This document shows positions 23,291-34,438 of a stretch of DNA of 64,000 nt, in pieces. The stretch lies in the NCBI GenBank assembly GCA_022559845.1, contig CM040128.1, forward strand, positions 219,899,643 through 219,963,642, in the 5' to 3' direction. Source of the stretch: Amorphophallus konjac (lineage: Eukaryota > Streptophyta > Magnoliopsida > Alismatales > Araceae). The notes below the pieces were generated by a model. That model was not told where the DNA came from, made no database searches, and was given only the letters and a program-made list of their open reading frames with translations. Made by a program: the position numbers and the translations under genes. Position 1 is the first letter of the stretch, and each line of letters begins with the position of its first letter.

Positions 23291-24850
23291 CCCTGCTACC
23301 TCGCTCGCCATTGCGTTATTTATCTCTCTTCTATTCATCCCCAGTCATCGGCATGTCAGGGTATTGCCTCTCTGACTGCCATTGTGTTGCATCAGTCTAC
23401 AGACTCTTCGAGGGGAATGCTCACTGTTGGACTCTCCGACACTCGGTGTTCGAGGGGTTTGAGGACCTGAGGTCAACCCTATTCATGAAGGTGAGGGGGT
23501 TGGGATCTAGTGGAGGGGGAGCGTTCTTACCGGTCGATTTGCAATGGACAGGGGGGGGAGGGTCTTGTCAGTGGGAGGTTGCAAGGGAGTGGAGTTCTGG
23601 TGAGAGGGGGGTGGGGGTGTTCTTGCCTACGAGAGGTTGCAGAGGCGAGTCTGGTGGGAGGGGGGTGTTCTTGTTAGCCATATGTTGTAGGGGTGTCCGG
23701 TGGGAGGGAAGCAGGGTTCTTACTAAAGGGGGGGAGATATTTCATTATTTTATTTTTTTAAAATAAAGTATGTTTATCTTTTTATCAGTCTAATTAAAAA
23801 TAATGATGGTTAACTTTATCGATGATAACATACGATTATGGCAATGTCATTTTTACACAATATAAATTTACATAGTGATATAATTGTTAATATATTTTTA
23901 AAAATATTTTTTTTACAAATTCTTATCTAAGAGTTAGTTTCATATAAAAACTCTTAAAATATTAACATTTTGTTATGAATTTGAACCAAAATTAGGCTTC
24001 TTTTATCAAGTATGTTAAATTTTTGAGTAAATTAATCATTTTCAAATCTTTTTATATTTTAGCATCAAATAAATAATAAACAAATTTAAAATTTATTCTG
24101 TTTATCTATTTATCCAAAATATTTAATAAGTTTAATGCAGTCTAGGTTTACTTAGACCTGCACCATGGTCTAAGGTCCCCTCTTTGAAGACAACATAGGA
24201 AAATTTGAGTCAATTTAAACTCATATTTTTTATTTTTTTACTGTAGAAAATTTATAGGGCCGTCCTAACAGAGGTAGAACAATAGATTCTAACTCGAATA
24301 TAAGTTATTTTAAGAACATTCAAATTAGTGTCGTTATACTCTATCTATCTTGTCAAATTATTGTTTATTTATTCAACGGGATAAATTCGCTTATTTCCCT
24401 CGTAAACAATTATCAAAGAGGGTCTAAATATTTTTATTTTAGGGGATGAAAGAGTTGTGAACTTCTAATTTAAAGAAGTTAAGGTTTATAATATCGATCG
24501 GATACCTACGATATAAGATATATTAGATCGTACTTGATAAAAATTGATATGCCCGATCTGTGGTACGCATATAACATGCGAGGTTAAATTTTAATGGATG
24601 TAAGGTTGAGTAGATTAATTTTATGATGACACGATAACAATATAACTAGAGTACGCAATGATACCTGTTGTATCATATCGTATTAATAGAAAGTCAGTAC
24701 GACGAGGTATGACCAATACGTCAAATCTTGTACGAAAGTTTTAATAATTAAATGATATTAGAGATATATTTACTAAATATATGTATTATGGAAATTTTTA
24801 TCGAAAATCTAGTAAACCCAGGAGGGACTAGCGCGGAGAAGTGGACTTTC
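23291..24850. other. Intergenic, no gene recognised
   Basis: G-rich low-complexity sequence to about 23740, then AT-rich DNA. No conserved ORF, RNA gene or clear element end is visible to me. Confidence 0.5.
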
Positions 24851-24904
24851 CCAATTGTACCCACGGGAACCTTAACTCTGGTTGAGGAAACCCCTATCCC
24901 GAGT

Positions 24905-25030
24905 AACCTCACGTCATCCGATCCTCGACACGTGTCCTGAGCCAACGACTCAGATGTCGTCAGGGGGATACACCGCCCCTACCACGTCGCTATATAAACC
25001 CACCTCTGCCGCGAAAGCCCTAACAAGCAA
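24905..25030 (+). promoter_or_regulatory. Cyclophilin gene promoter
   Basis: A TATATAA box lies at 24991-24997, about 110 bases upstream of the start codon. Upstream are the perfect palindrome GACACGTGTC (24927-24936, a G-box/ABRE-type site), CACGTCA (24910-24916, an as-1/bZIP-type ACGT core) and ACGTCG near 24984. These suggest bZIP control and possible stress or ABA responsiveness, which is inference. A CT-rich leader (25050-25080) resembles those of many highly expressed plant genes. Confidence 0.7.
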
Positions 25031-25106
25031 AACCAGTCGCCGCTTTATCTTTTTCCCTTTCTCTCTCTCTCTGCTCTCCTGGGCTGACGACAATCAGATC
25101 GCAGCG

Positions 25107-25628
25107 ATGGCGCCCAACCCCAAGGTCTTCTTCGACATCACCGTCGGTGGCGTCCCCGCCGGCCGCGTCGTGATGGAGCTCTTCGCCGACACGACCCCGA
25201 AGACGGCTGAGAACTTCCGGGCGCTCTGCACCGGCGAGAAGGGGGTGGGCCGCTCCGGCAAGCCCCTCCACTACAAGGGCTCCACCTTCCACCGGGTGAT
25301 CCCCCAGTTCATGTGTCAGGGCGGCGACTTCACCGCCGGGAACGGCACCGGCGGCGAGTCCATCTACGGCGCCAAGTTCGAGGACGAGAACTTCGTGAAG
25401 AAGCACACCGGCCCCGGGGTGCTGTCCATGGCCAACGCTGGCCCTGGGACCAACGGGTCCCAGTTCTTCATCTGCACGGAGAAGACGTCGTGGCTTGACG
25501 GGAAGCACGTCGTGTTCGGGCAGATCGTGGAGGGCATGGATGTCATCCGCGCCGTCGAGAAGGTGGGATCGTCCAGCGGCAGGACCTCCAAGCCCGTCGT
25601 GATCGCCGACTGCGGCCAGCTCTCTTGA
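25107..25628 (+). CDS. Cyclophilin A-type peptidyl-prolyl cis-trans isomerase, cytosolic
   Basis: The gene encodes 173 residues and is intronless, as single-domain plant cyclophilins usually are. The product catalyses cis-trans isomerisation of Xaa-Pro bonds in folding and signalling and is the target of cyclosporin A. The start is the ATG at 25107 ([15 protein letters not shown]); the 75 codons upstream in the same frame are 5' flanking sequence. Catalytic and ligand residues are present: Arg, Phe, Met and Gln in [15 protein letters not shown], Phe in SQFFICT, and Trp and His in [10 protein letters not shown]. The plant-specific loop [12 protein letters not shown] follows CTGEKG. There is no signal peptide, transit peptide or C-terminal extension, so a cytosolic or nuclear location is expected. 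Third codon positions are nearly all G or C, unlike the flanking DNA and typical of one class of monocot genes. It is the only intact host gene I see. Confidence 0.97.
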   Translation: MAPNPKVFFDITVGGVPAGRVVMELFADTTPKTAENFRALCTGEKGVGRSGKPLHYKGSTFHRVIPQFMCQGGDFTAGNGTGGESIYGAKFEDENFVKKHTGPGVLSMANAGPGTNGSQFFICTEKTSWLDGKHVVFGQIVEGMDVIRAVEKVGSSSGRTSKPVVIADCGQLS

Positions 25629-25930
25629 GCGGCGGCGCCGGTCGTCCGCCCCACACCGCAGCTCCCTGCCGCCGGCGTACCCACCTCTATTCTCCGTGGT
25701 CGTGGCTGCTAAGCCCTTAGTAGTTGTGCTCCGTTTGCTTTGGTCTTTTTACTCTTCTTTTTTTCTTCTTGCAACTCGGATCTGTGTTTCTGTGATCGTC
25801 TGCTCACTGCCTCTTTCGGTCTGCTGCTGTAGCTGGTGTCAGGATTTTTCCTTCATTTTTTTTCTGTATCTGTGGTGAAATCTGCGGTGTGGAACGACCC
25901 CTTACGATGAATCCCAAAAAAATAAACTTT
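25629..25930 (+). terminator. Cyclophilin 3' UTR and likely poly(A) signal
   Basis: T-rich and TTTTCTTC-rich sequence follows the stop. An AATAAA lies at 25921-25926, with a TTTTTCAG stretch after it. The exact cleavage site cannot be read from sequence. Confidence 0.55.
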
Positions 25931-26484
25931 TTCAGTACCAACTCTTTCCTCTTTCTTTATGCGCGTGCGTTCTCGATCCAGATTTGTTTTGTTTGGAATA
26001 TGACAGATCCTCATCTGATATGCAGAGATCTTCGCATGCGATATGAAATTACATACATACATATAATTATATATACGGCGTGATTGATGGGCGACTTCGT
26101 AGTTTGAGAAATGCGGAGGCAAGAACTATAGAGCAGTAAATAAATAATTGATGGAGCGGTAACCGATGTGGGCACTGGTTCCTGGTGGTGTTTATTTCTC
26201 CTCCTCTTGTTTGTACTTTTGTAGCTTCTGTCTGCGTTGGGGAGCTCGAAGATTATAACCCTTTCTCCAGGGCTATGCAGGTGATGGTGGCATGGCTTTA
26301 GGATCCTGTGCAGCTGCCACCATCCACGTCCAAATCAAACAAGAAATGATAAAAGTTAGCTAATCACAGGGGAGAAATGGAAACTTTTTGGACTTTTGAA
26401 GCGGATAAGGGGCAGAAGTTCTGCTTTACCTGTGCCCGTATGGATAGATGTGCTAAAGGTGATGCCGACATTATAAATGGGCGA
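25931..26484. other. Intergenic, no gene recognised
   Basis: Mixed-composition DNA downstream of the cyclophilin gene. No conserved ORF or element end is visible. Confidence 0.5.
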
Positions 26485-26962
26485 GGGTCAATTTGATAAC
26501 AGATTAAATTAGGGATAGGTGACTTATTCGGGATGATGTATTTGACTTTTAATCTTGATCGAGATAGATTAACTCATTCCAGAACGAGTTAATCTATTTA
26601 AATTTTATCCGATCTGAGTTAATAAAAAAAATATCAAACAAATAATAATTCACTCTACTCCGGTTAACTCACCTTAACTTAGGGTCACTTTGATAACGGC
26701 TTAGGTTAGGGGCGGGTGATTTACTCGGGTTAGCCCACCCCTAATCTTAATCTGGGTGGATTAACTCATTCCACCTATTTATTGGGAATGAGTTAATCCA
26801 CTTTAACCCTATCCGATCCGGGTTAAGAAAAAAATTATCAAATAAGGAGTAACTCACCTGACTCCAGTTAACTCACCCTAACCCAGTTTAACCCGTTACC
26901 AAAGTGGCCCTTATAGTCGATTAATTCATCTTAACTCAGTTTAATTGGTTACCAAATGGCTC
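26485..26962. mobile_element. Tourist-like MITE (outer), interrupted by a related MITE
   Basis: The left end GGGTCAATTTGATAAC and the right end (complement GAGCCATTTGGTAACC) form imperfect terminal inverted repeats. Removing the inner MITE and one TTA leaves about 250 bases, close to the size of the inner copy. Internal words (GATTAACTCATTCCA, GAGTTAATC, GTTAACTCACC) match the inner copy. A TTA follows the right end but not the left, so the outer target duplication is not clear. Confidence 0.7.
26682..26910. mobile_element. Tourist-like MITE (inner)
   Basis: 229 bp with terminal inverted repeats GGGTCACTTTGATAACGG (left) and GGGCCACTTTGGTAACGG (complement of the right end). The flanking target duplication is TTA (26679-26681 and 26911-26913), as expected for PIF/Harbinger-type Tourist MITEs. 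A second inverted pair, GGATTAACTCATTCC and GGAATGAGTTAATCC, lies inside. It has no coding capacity and depends on a transposase from elsewhere. Confidence 0.8.
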
Positions 26963-27000
26963 TTAAGATTTTGATTTTGAGAATAGTTTGATGCACGCCC

Positions 27001-27029
27001 AAGATGTGCATCAGTGTGGTGCACATCTT
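27001..27029. repeat. Perfect 10-bp hairpin
   Basis: AAGATGTGCA, a 9-base loop, then TGCACATCTT. It is isolated in AT-rich DNA, with no gene next to it that would make it a terminator. Confidence 0.6.
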
Positions 27030-27479
27030 CCGTGTGTTAGCTCAAAAAAATTTAAAATAAAATGAGTCGATTTTATAAAAAAGAGATCTAATGTTATTCA
27101 TATTATTTGATTTTTTAATTTTTTATAACTTAATAATAATATAAATTATGTTTTAAAATGTTTTGACAGTTATTTTATGTTTTTAATTAAAAATAAAAAA
27201 TATTACACATTGTGCAATACATTTGCAATGAGGCTTTCTCTTTGATTTTTCTAAAACAATTACATTATGGAAATGCAATGAGACTTTCACTTTGATCTCT
27301 ACGTGAGAAGCAATTTTTTCAAAAACACGTATAAATAAGATTTGAACTTGGAGAAAAGAAATAATATTTTTATTTTATCAGAGGCAACGTTAGGAGTGCT
27401 ATTTCTTTTTAAGAAATACTAGTTACCCTCCCTCGTTAAATTTCTTAGATACATTTTAAATGCCTACGTATACTTTCAT

Positions 27480-27825
27480 CTATTTGTCACCCTTATTCAT
27501 GTATTTGAGATCTTTAGATAGTTATTTTTCACCCTTAGATAGTTATTGGTCACCCTTAAACAGTATTGAAAGTCTAATTCATCGTCTTATGAATACACAA
27601 AAACTGAATTCTTACGTAACTATTTATCACTTTTAAATAATTATTTTTTACCCTTAAATAGTTATTTGTCACCCTTAAATAATATTGGAAGTCATATTCG
27701 TCGTCTCGGAAATACGTATAAATTGATAGGAGTTGGTTATTTGTCACCTTTATATAACTATTTGTCACTCTTAGGCAGTTATTTTTCACCTTTAAATAGT
27801 TATTTGTCACCTTTATAGCATTAAA
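27480..27825. repeat. Minisatellite of about 21-bp units (AGTTATTTGTCACCCTTAAA)
   Basis: At least a dozen copies of AGTTATTTGTCACCCTTAAA or close variants (TTTTTCACC, TTTATCACTT, TTGGTCACCC) occur singly or in runs of two to four. The runs are separated by a longer unit with ATTGGAAGTC or ATTGAAAGTC and TCGTCGTCT or TCATCGTCT. No associated protein genes are present, so this is not a CRISPR array. Confidence 0.7.
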
Positions 27826-28320
27826 AATATATTTAAAAATACGTGCAAAGTTATCATAAATTAAGACCTGTACACTATATATGTGGCCCAATGAGAGATA
27901 GGATGGGTAATAAATTTACTCTCCTGAACGGATAATAAACATTTCTCTTTCTTTTTTAGATATTTTTTACGAAAATCATTTACAAGTGACATTATAGATA
28001 TATCATTCGTGAAAATATATTAACATATATATAATCATTATTTTAAAAATTTTATAAATATGTCGTAGCATTGCCTTACCGTCTATCAACATAATTATGG
28101 TTAAGTCTAACCATATTTTTAAAAATATCAAAAAATCCAATGTTATATATCATAGGGTTTGAATTATTTGTAAAAAATCTTAGATAGAATCATAAAATAG
28201 ATATAATGCGTCTAATAGGGATATATAAATAAATAATAAAATTTTAATGTTTGAAACTCAAAGAAAGTCATCTTCTTGATACCCATTTCCCCTCTTCAAG
28301 ATGAGTTTCTCAAATAGTAA
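27826..28320. other. AT-rich intergenic DNA
   Basis: No ORF, element end or RNA gene recognised. Confidence 0.5.
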
Positions 28321-28321
28321 G

Positions 28322-28438
28322 GCCATGTTTGTTTTTGCCGGTGTGGGACACATAAACGTGTTAACTGGGGTCAGTTAACGCACTCGACTCCTTGGAGTCG
28401 ATTGCGTTAATCTCACCCGATTAGTAAACAGACTCTAA
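28322..28438. mobile_element. MITE-like element, family 2, copy 1
   Basis: About 117 bp. The ends are GCCATGTTTGTTTTTGCC on the left and AGTAAACAGACTC on the right (complement GAGTCTGTTTACT), which pair imperfectly. The centre CGCACTCGACTCCTTGGAG reads on into a self-complementary CTCGACTCC/GGAGTCGA hairpin. The block through TCACCCGATTAGTAAAC matches the copy near 31541-31728. The target duplication is not clear. Confidence 0.6.
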
Positions 28439-28440
28439 AG

Positions 28441-28702
28441 GCCTCTTTGATAACATGTTAACATAAGTTATATGAGGTGGGTAAGGATGAGTTATTCTTT
28501 GGTTTGTCTTTTTTGAGTTTGATAATTTATTCTTACTCTGAGAATAACTCGTTCCATGTGAAATGATAGAATGCGTTACTCCTAGAATAAGGGCTTTATT
28601 TTAATCGACCCCAAATAACTTAACCCTGTTATCAAACTAGGTTAAGGGTGAGTAGACAGAATAACTCATCTTATTCTTCCTTATTCTGTTATCAAAATGA
28701 AC
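28441..28702. mobile_element. MITE-like element with CTTTGATAACA ends
   Basis: The left end GCCTCTTTGATAACA and the right end (complement GTTCATTTTGATAACA) are inverted and share TTTGATAAC with the Tourist-like MITEs at 26485-26962. The interior has GAATAACTC and GAGTTATTC inverted words. It is non-coding. Family membership is inferred from the ends only. Confidence 0.6.
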
Positions 28703-28911
28703 AGAGTGAAAGGCAAGATGGACTGCTGGTGCAGAGAACGACGGCGACGACTAGCGGTGAGGGAGAGAGAGAAATAAAGGGGCGTCGATCATGATGGTGA
28801 GGGCAACCTGCAGCCCCCCTCCCTTCCCCGGCCGCATGTCTCCCCACTCCCCCGCATCCCAAATTTGCAGTGACGGTGATTACAATTACCCATATTCTTA
28901 TGTAGGGTTCT

Positions 28912-29088
28912 TTGGGTTTGGGAAACCAAGAACATACGGTTATATTGCAGTCTTCAATTGTTTTAGAGCATTTCTCAGTTATAGTAAATTCAGAGATTCA
29001 AGGGCAAGATGGCGCTCGGGTTTGGGAAATCAAGAACATACCGTTATATTTGCAATCTTCAATTGTTTTAGAGCATTTCTCAGTTAGA
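28912..29088. repeat. Direct duplication of about 72 bp
   Basis: GGTTTGGGAAA(C/T)CAAGAACATAC, GTTATATT, TCTTCAATTGTTTTAG and AGCATTTCTCAGTTA occur at about 28914-28983 and again at 29019-29088, with an unrelated stretch of about 35 bases between. No supported gene lies here. Confidence 0.7.
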
Positions 29089-29092
29089 GTAT

Positions 29093-29174
<82 letters not shown>
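29093..29174. repeat. Compound microsatellite (TC)12(TA)29
   Basis: Perfect dinucleotide runs: TC at 29093-29116 and TA at 29117-29174. Length polymorphism is expected. Confidence 0.95.
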
Positions 29175-29177
<3 letters not shown>

Positions 29178-29639
29178 GATGTGGAAGGGAGATATTTTGA
29201 TCATTTGATCACTAACTAATAAGAATAAAAAAATCTTTGAAAAATATTTAAAGTTACGTCGATGAAAATTAATTGTAATATATCCACAATTTTACTTCTA
29301 GCGATAGTTTCCATGTAAAAAGCCTTCTTTTTTAGGGTGGAGGTGAGGTGGAGGTGGCCAATTTTTTTTTTGAGTGTCATTTCTTAATTGTTGCACCGTA
29401 GATCATTTTTTATTTTATTTGATTTTTTTATGTGGAGTTCAAGTCTTATTATTTATCGTGGACTTAAGTTTCCACTTAATTTGAGACTCACGATAAGAAA
29501 ATATTAAATATTTGAGGGTGCAAAAAATTTGGTGACATAAGTTTAACGTAAAATTAGATTGATACTAAGTTTGGTCATACAACTTTAAACAATATAAACA
29601 AACATGGGCTGCACCCCCTTTCTGATGCAGCAACAGCAA

Positions 29640-30370
29640 GTGTTACCTTTTTTTTGGAAGCAAGAGAGTTCATTCATTTCACATAAGAAACAGGATACAA
29701 TGGGGACAAAGACCAAATCACAAAAACAACTCACACTGGCTTTTGAAGACAACAGCCCATCGAGTTACATAATATGAAAATAGAGAGACAACCACGACAA
29801 CCCGAGGGTAGGGGACACCCGACGACGACGATGGGGCAGCTGACGAATCGAAGGCGATTGATAACATCCTCGAGGAGCGCAAGGCTACCAGACCGCTTAA
29901 ACATATAGCGGCGAGTAAAAGAGACCCGGGAGACAAGCAACCGAGGGGTGCTTGGAAGAAGCGCAGCATCTCCGAGCTCTGAGTGAAACCGAGGGATACC
30001 CGTCACCTGCAGGTGCGACCAGCAAGCCTCTTCTTCGTCCGGTGAACCACACAAGTGCCGAAGGCCCGGGGAGACGAAAGGGCTTGGTAAAGGAGAAAGA
30101 GGGAAGAGCACCGGGGGAAGGGGGAGCGGAGAAAGGGGGGACGCCGGAGGAGAGGAGAGGGAAAGGGCGGAGGGAGGGCAGGAGGGGATGGGGAAGAAGA
30201 GGGCCAAGGGAGAGGGGGGGGGGGAGGCAGCGGGAAGCGGCGGGAAAGGGAGAGGGGAGGGCGACGGAGCGAGGGGGGTGACCCGAGACAAGGAGCACGG
30301 GGCACCAGGGCAGAGGGAAGACTGTGGATCGGAGGGGGGGATGGCAGAAGGGGACGTTGAAATGGGCATT
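29640..30370. other. GC- and purine-rich segment, no gene assigned
   Basis: 29700-30060 is moderately GC-rich. 30080-30350 is an almost pure purine tract on the + strand (AGAGGAGAGGGAAAGGGCGG and similar). Long ORFs are open on both strands, but they are low-complexity (P/S/L on one strand, G/E/R/K on the other) and I recognise no domain. It could be a broken exon or a transposable-element tail. Confidence 0.45.
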
Positions 30371-31540
30371 CTACATATTCAAGCGGGACTTTGATCCGGA
30401 CGACTTGCTTATTTGTGTTGAATTTTTATGTTTTAAAATTTCAAGTTCGAGTCTTTGTCGTTTTATCTCACGTTGGAAAATAAAAAATACATATCTACTT
30501 TTAGTTAAGACTCTTGAGTTTGATTGTGTACTTTTATGGGAAGATTATTAAAGATGGACAATGTAGATTAATCAGGCTCTTTGATCCATTGCGCGCGTAT
30601 TATCTTGTTGTGATATGCGTGTAATTCTCGATCTTTATTTTATTTATTAATTGTTGACTATTTAATCAAAAATATTTTCACTTCTCTTGAGATTCTCTAG
30701 TATATCCCTTTGAGAACGAGAACATCTATTCGTGCGCTTAACTTGATTAGACACTTGTTAGAGTCTATTTAGAAGAGTAATTTTCCTACTAGAGATGAGC
30801 ACATGCAAACTTATTTTTTTCTCATCTCTCACGTCTTTTCCTCTCTGTCATTTTTCTCTGCAAGAGTTTAGAGCGATCCTCTACGGTGTTCACCCTTGCA
30901 TCACAATTTAGAGTGTACTTTTGTGTCTTCGTCGATTTGAGTGGTCATTTAGTTGGAGAAATTTTATCAGGAAACTTAACGTAGAGGTGAGATGACTCTA
31001 AAGGAAGTGACGTCGTACTCTTCGACCTAAATTTGTTTGTACCAAATTTTGATTCTTTTTATAATCTCTTGATTCGTCTGATAGATATCTTTCTATTATA
31101 CATTCCCGAAGAACTCGTATTAACACTTTGATGATCTGTATTTTATTGTTGCGTGTTGTTTTGATTGTCTTTTGAGCTTTTTTTTTCCCTTTCTTTTGGC
31201 TTCTTTGAAGTTTTTTTTCTTGAATTTTCTTACATGCGGTGTGGGTTTGACTCGCACCAGTCTTACCCCTTCATATATTTTACAGTATACTTATCGCTAT
31301 ATATTTGAGTGTAAGAACACAGGAGCAATGGAGGATCATTAGGGGGTTTTAAAGATAAGCATCTCTTCCGTGGATGGTATAGAAAAGCCTTTTTTTCCTT
31401 TGGCTGTCTGGGCGGAATTGTATATCTCAAGTTCTTTTATTATCTTTCTATGGAATATGAATGAAGACAGTGACTCATTAGGTGGCTGAGGGACAGTCTG
31501 TAACTGGATCACAAGATTACAAAAAAATCTGTAAGTCTCA
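30371..31540. other. Intergenic, no gene recognised
   Basis: AT-moderate DNA with several T runs. The part at 30700-31060 has the feel of an old copia-type LTR (CTCATCTCTCACGTC, GTAGAGGTGAGATGACTC), but I find no ends or partner. Confidence 0.4.
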
Positions 31541-31728
31541 GTTTGTTTTTCGGTTAGAATAAGAGAGATACATTAACCAGTGAGAGAGAGTGATGTGGGT
31601 CCCACCGTTTCTCTCACACACAATATGACTAACCGAGATCGGTTTGCGCATTCGACCTTCTGGAGGGTCGACTGTGCTAACCCCACCTGATTAACAAAGT
31701 TGCACTAAGCGAAATCGGCTAGTAAACA
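31541..31728. mobile_element. MITE-like element, family 2, copy 2
   Basis: Left end GTTTGTTTTTCGGTTAG, right end TAGTAAACAATC. The core GCATTCGACC, GGAGGGTCGACTG, GCTAACC, CACCTGATTA matches the element at 28322-28438. It has about 70 extra bases. Two related, differently sized copies within 3.3 kb support a mobile family. Confidence 0.55.
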
Positions 31729-31942
31729 ATCTAGGTCGTCGAATTTTTTAGTAATGAGAAAAGTAGAAATATGATGAGTTGAACCTCATTAAATTTGAAC
31801 TCAGATCTCTCACACTTTGTATAGATCCAAATATCATAATATTAAATTTTTGCCATAAAAAAATTGACAAATGGCACCGTGAGATTGCACACACCCACTT
31901 TTAGTCTTATTTAAAAATTAATAACATTAATTAGGTTTGATT

Positions 31943-33352
31943 TGTTGGGTCCCTTAGTGCAAGCGCAATCAAGAGGGGAGGGTGAATTGATTTCGCCTTA
32001 TTTAAAAATTTAACTAGATGATACTTTATTTAGAGCACAAAGCGGATTCAACACAACTCTTAGAAGCAATTAAGCAAGACTTAGATTCTCTATGTATCAA
32101 ATTGTCGACGTTAAGAACTGAATGTGGCTTGACGAACCAAACTCAACTTAGCTATTTGTGTGTGCAGATTAAATCTGCGTAGTAGTGTAATCAATTCAGT
32201 GTGTGTGATAGTGTCAATTTGAACCTATGAATGGAGATAGAAGAAATAGACAAGCACACATGTATTTAGATATGGACACAATGATTTTTAAGGTGGTTTG
32301 GGACCACAGTCAGGCTCCCTATGTCCACCGCTCACCAAAACTCGGTGAGGCTTCCTACACTACAAGTGTAGCAACACACGCGGGGACAAGTCCCCAATAA
32401 CATGCTGATACACAGTTTAACGGGGATGACCCCATACACACACGCTGTTTTCACATCAACATATAGGGATGAACCTTAAACCACACAGTCAGACGCTGCT
32501 AGACGGCAGCAACACACGTGGATGAACCCCAAGACAAACACACGCTGTTAAGACGCAACAACACTCGGGGACGAACCCCAAAACAACCACAAACGCTGAC
32601 AAAAAGCTTGATTCGAGGAACAGGCTCCTCGACCACACACACACATGACTGCTCAGCAGCCAAACACACTTCGATCCCTAAAACATGGTATCGGAAGACG
32701 CTAAAATCACATCTACTCCACACGGTTAATTGACGAAGAATTTCAAAAAGAAAATAGCAAATCGAAACAATAAAATGCAAAATGTAGCTTCAGATAAGAA
32801 TCTAGAAGCTGTAAATGCAAATCTAGACTCAGATCTGGAACTACTCCGCCTTTCTAAGTGGCCAGACAGTGACTTGGGGAAAAAGACTCTCTCAAATTGC
32901 TCTCAGATCTTTCCCCTCTACACTAGGTTCGCTCAGGCCAACTGCTAGGTTGCTCTCCTCTCTTTTCTTCTTCTCAGGTGCTCTTCGAAAATGCTCAGGG
33001 TGTCTCCTCAGTGCTCAGGGCATCCCTTGTCTTCTCCAGGGTGAATGATGATATTTATAGCAGAGAATAATGGACAATTCTCCATTTCCAAGCTATTTTC
33101 TAATTGGTCCATGTCAAAAATGGAATATTCTTACCTAGGATCTTGCTAGAACTCAAGCCACGTGTCATGGAGGCGTGTGCCAATGATTGGTAAGAGAAAT
33201 CATGTGACTGGAAGTGACCTGCTTAAAAGCTCACGTGCTTGTACGGCTGGCCTCTGGTTTGTCGACTGAGTAGACAGTTCTGTCGACTTGAACTTCATGT
33301 CTGTTGACTTGAGCTTGTCATTACCGTGAATCTTGAAATTATGGTCTTGTTA
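31943..33352 (-). repeat. LTR1: Maximus/SIRE-like copia LTR fragment
   Basis: It begins TGTTGGGTCCC and has AGAGGGGAGGGTGAATTG about 30 bases in, the position where elements of this type have GAGGGGGGTGAAT. A block AGGTGGTTTGGGACC, then CTCACC, CTCGGTGAGGCTTCC parallels D's LTR (53626-53690). The minus-strand TATAAATA has its complement at 33052-33059. A small array of GTCGAC, GTAGACAG, GTCGACTT, GTTGACTT words lies at 33258-33315. There is no primer site to its left, so it is a 3' LTR or a solo LTR rather than a 5' LTR. Confidence 0.7.
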
Positions 33353-33383
33353 TGTTAGATGGACGCAGTCTATCTCCACGAAG
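33353..33383 (-). repeat. LTR2, left piece (31 bp)
   Basis: TGTTAGATGGACGC through CCACGAAG. Joined in register with 51071 onward after removing element A and one copy of CGAAG, it gives a Maximus-type LTR start with the GAGGGGGGTGAATAG word about 40 bases in, as in element D. It directly abuts LTR1, which suggests that LTR2 inserted into LTR1. Confidence 0.7.
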
Positions 33384-34438
33384 TGTGACGACCCGGGATC
33401 CGAGTACCGGAGAGGAACCGGCGCGTCTCGAATCTCGGCCCGCCAACCCACGAGCCCGAAGACTCGGAAGGGTAGAAGGGAGTGGTGTGGGGGTACAAGA
33501 GAGGCTGAAACGACCGCAGAGATAGCACAATAATCTAAAAATAAAATGCACAGAATAATATAAATAAATAATCTGCTACAAGGTCCACAGAGTCTCATGT
33601 CCAAATAAAAGTACAGTCAACAGAAAGGAAAGTACAACTACACGGGGCATCCCCCGGCGTACAACTACACGGGGCATCCCCCGGCTCTGGCAGACTGGCA
33701 ACTAACCTTGGCTAGAAGAACCACGCTGAAACTCGACCGCGCCTCTCGAAGACCCCACCTCACCTGAAAAGTAGGGGTGAGCCTCATTTCATTGGCCTAG
33801 TAGGGATCCTGCGAATCCCCACCTCGCGCGAAAAATGAGAAAGCAGAAGGCAACCCTACCTAGCAAGAGTACGGTGGAACCGACAAGCTAAAGTAAATAA
33901 ACGGAAAAGCCATCTACTCTAACAGTACTGTACTACCAAACCTCGGTCCAATAAAACTCGAGTCCACACCTGCCAGCGAACAGGAGCACTACCCACCAGA
34001 AGAACGACCGGATGCGTCCCCTGACGTCTTACACCGCGTCACAAGTGTCCAGCTACGACGCCCCGGGCGTGAGACTCAGACACGCAACAAGAACCACAAC
34101 AAGGACTAGCTGGGGTCACGCTCGTCAACGCGTGTCCTAAGCCCCCAACTACGTGTGCACACACAGACCATCTGCTCTAGGTCGGGTCCTCTAGCTGGTT
34201 TTCCCCCCCACCGTACTCTAGTGGCAAAGGCAAGGGGCCCTACGGTAACCAGCCTAAAAACCGCCTCTCACTGGGTCTCACTCTCCACCACTCCCAGGTG
34301 GGTCCGCACACGCGTGCGCAGGAAGCTACGACTAGTGGACAGGTCACTGGAAGTAAGGACTCGACTCACGGAACCCACCGACTAACACACTAACACAGAC
34401 TCTTGGTAACCAAACGGTAGGTACGGATGCCGGGGACA

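Noticed and set aside
25020..25508. 162-residue minus-strand ORF over the cyclophilin gene
   Set aside because: A GC-driven shadow of a well-supported + strand gene.
27480..27825. Regularly spaced repeats as a CRISPR array
   Set aside because: Units are degenerate and adjacent rather than spacer-separated, the genome is eukaryotic, and no cas genes are present.
29731..30369. 212-residue minus-strand ORF rich in P, S and L
   Set aside because: It is the mirror of a purine tract, the other strand is open too, and there is no recognisable domain. Low-complexity artefact.
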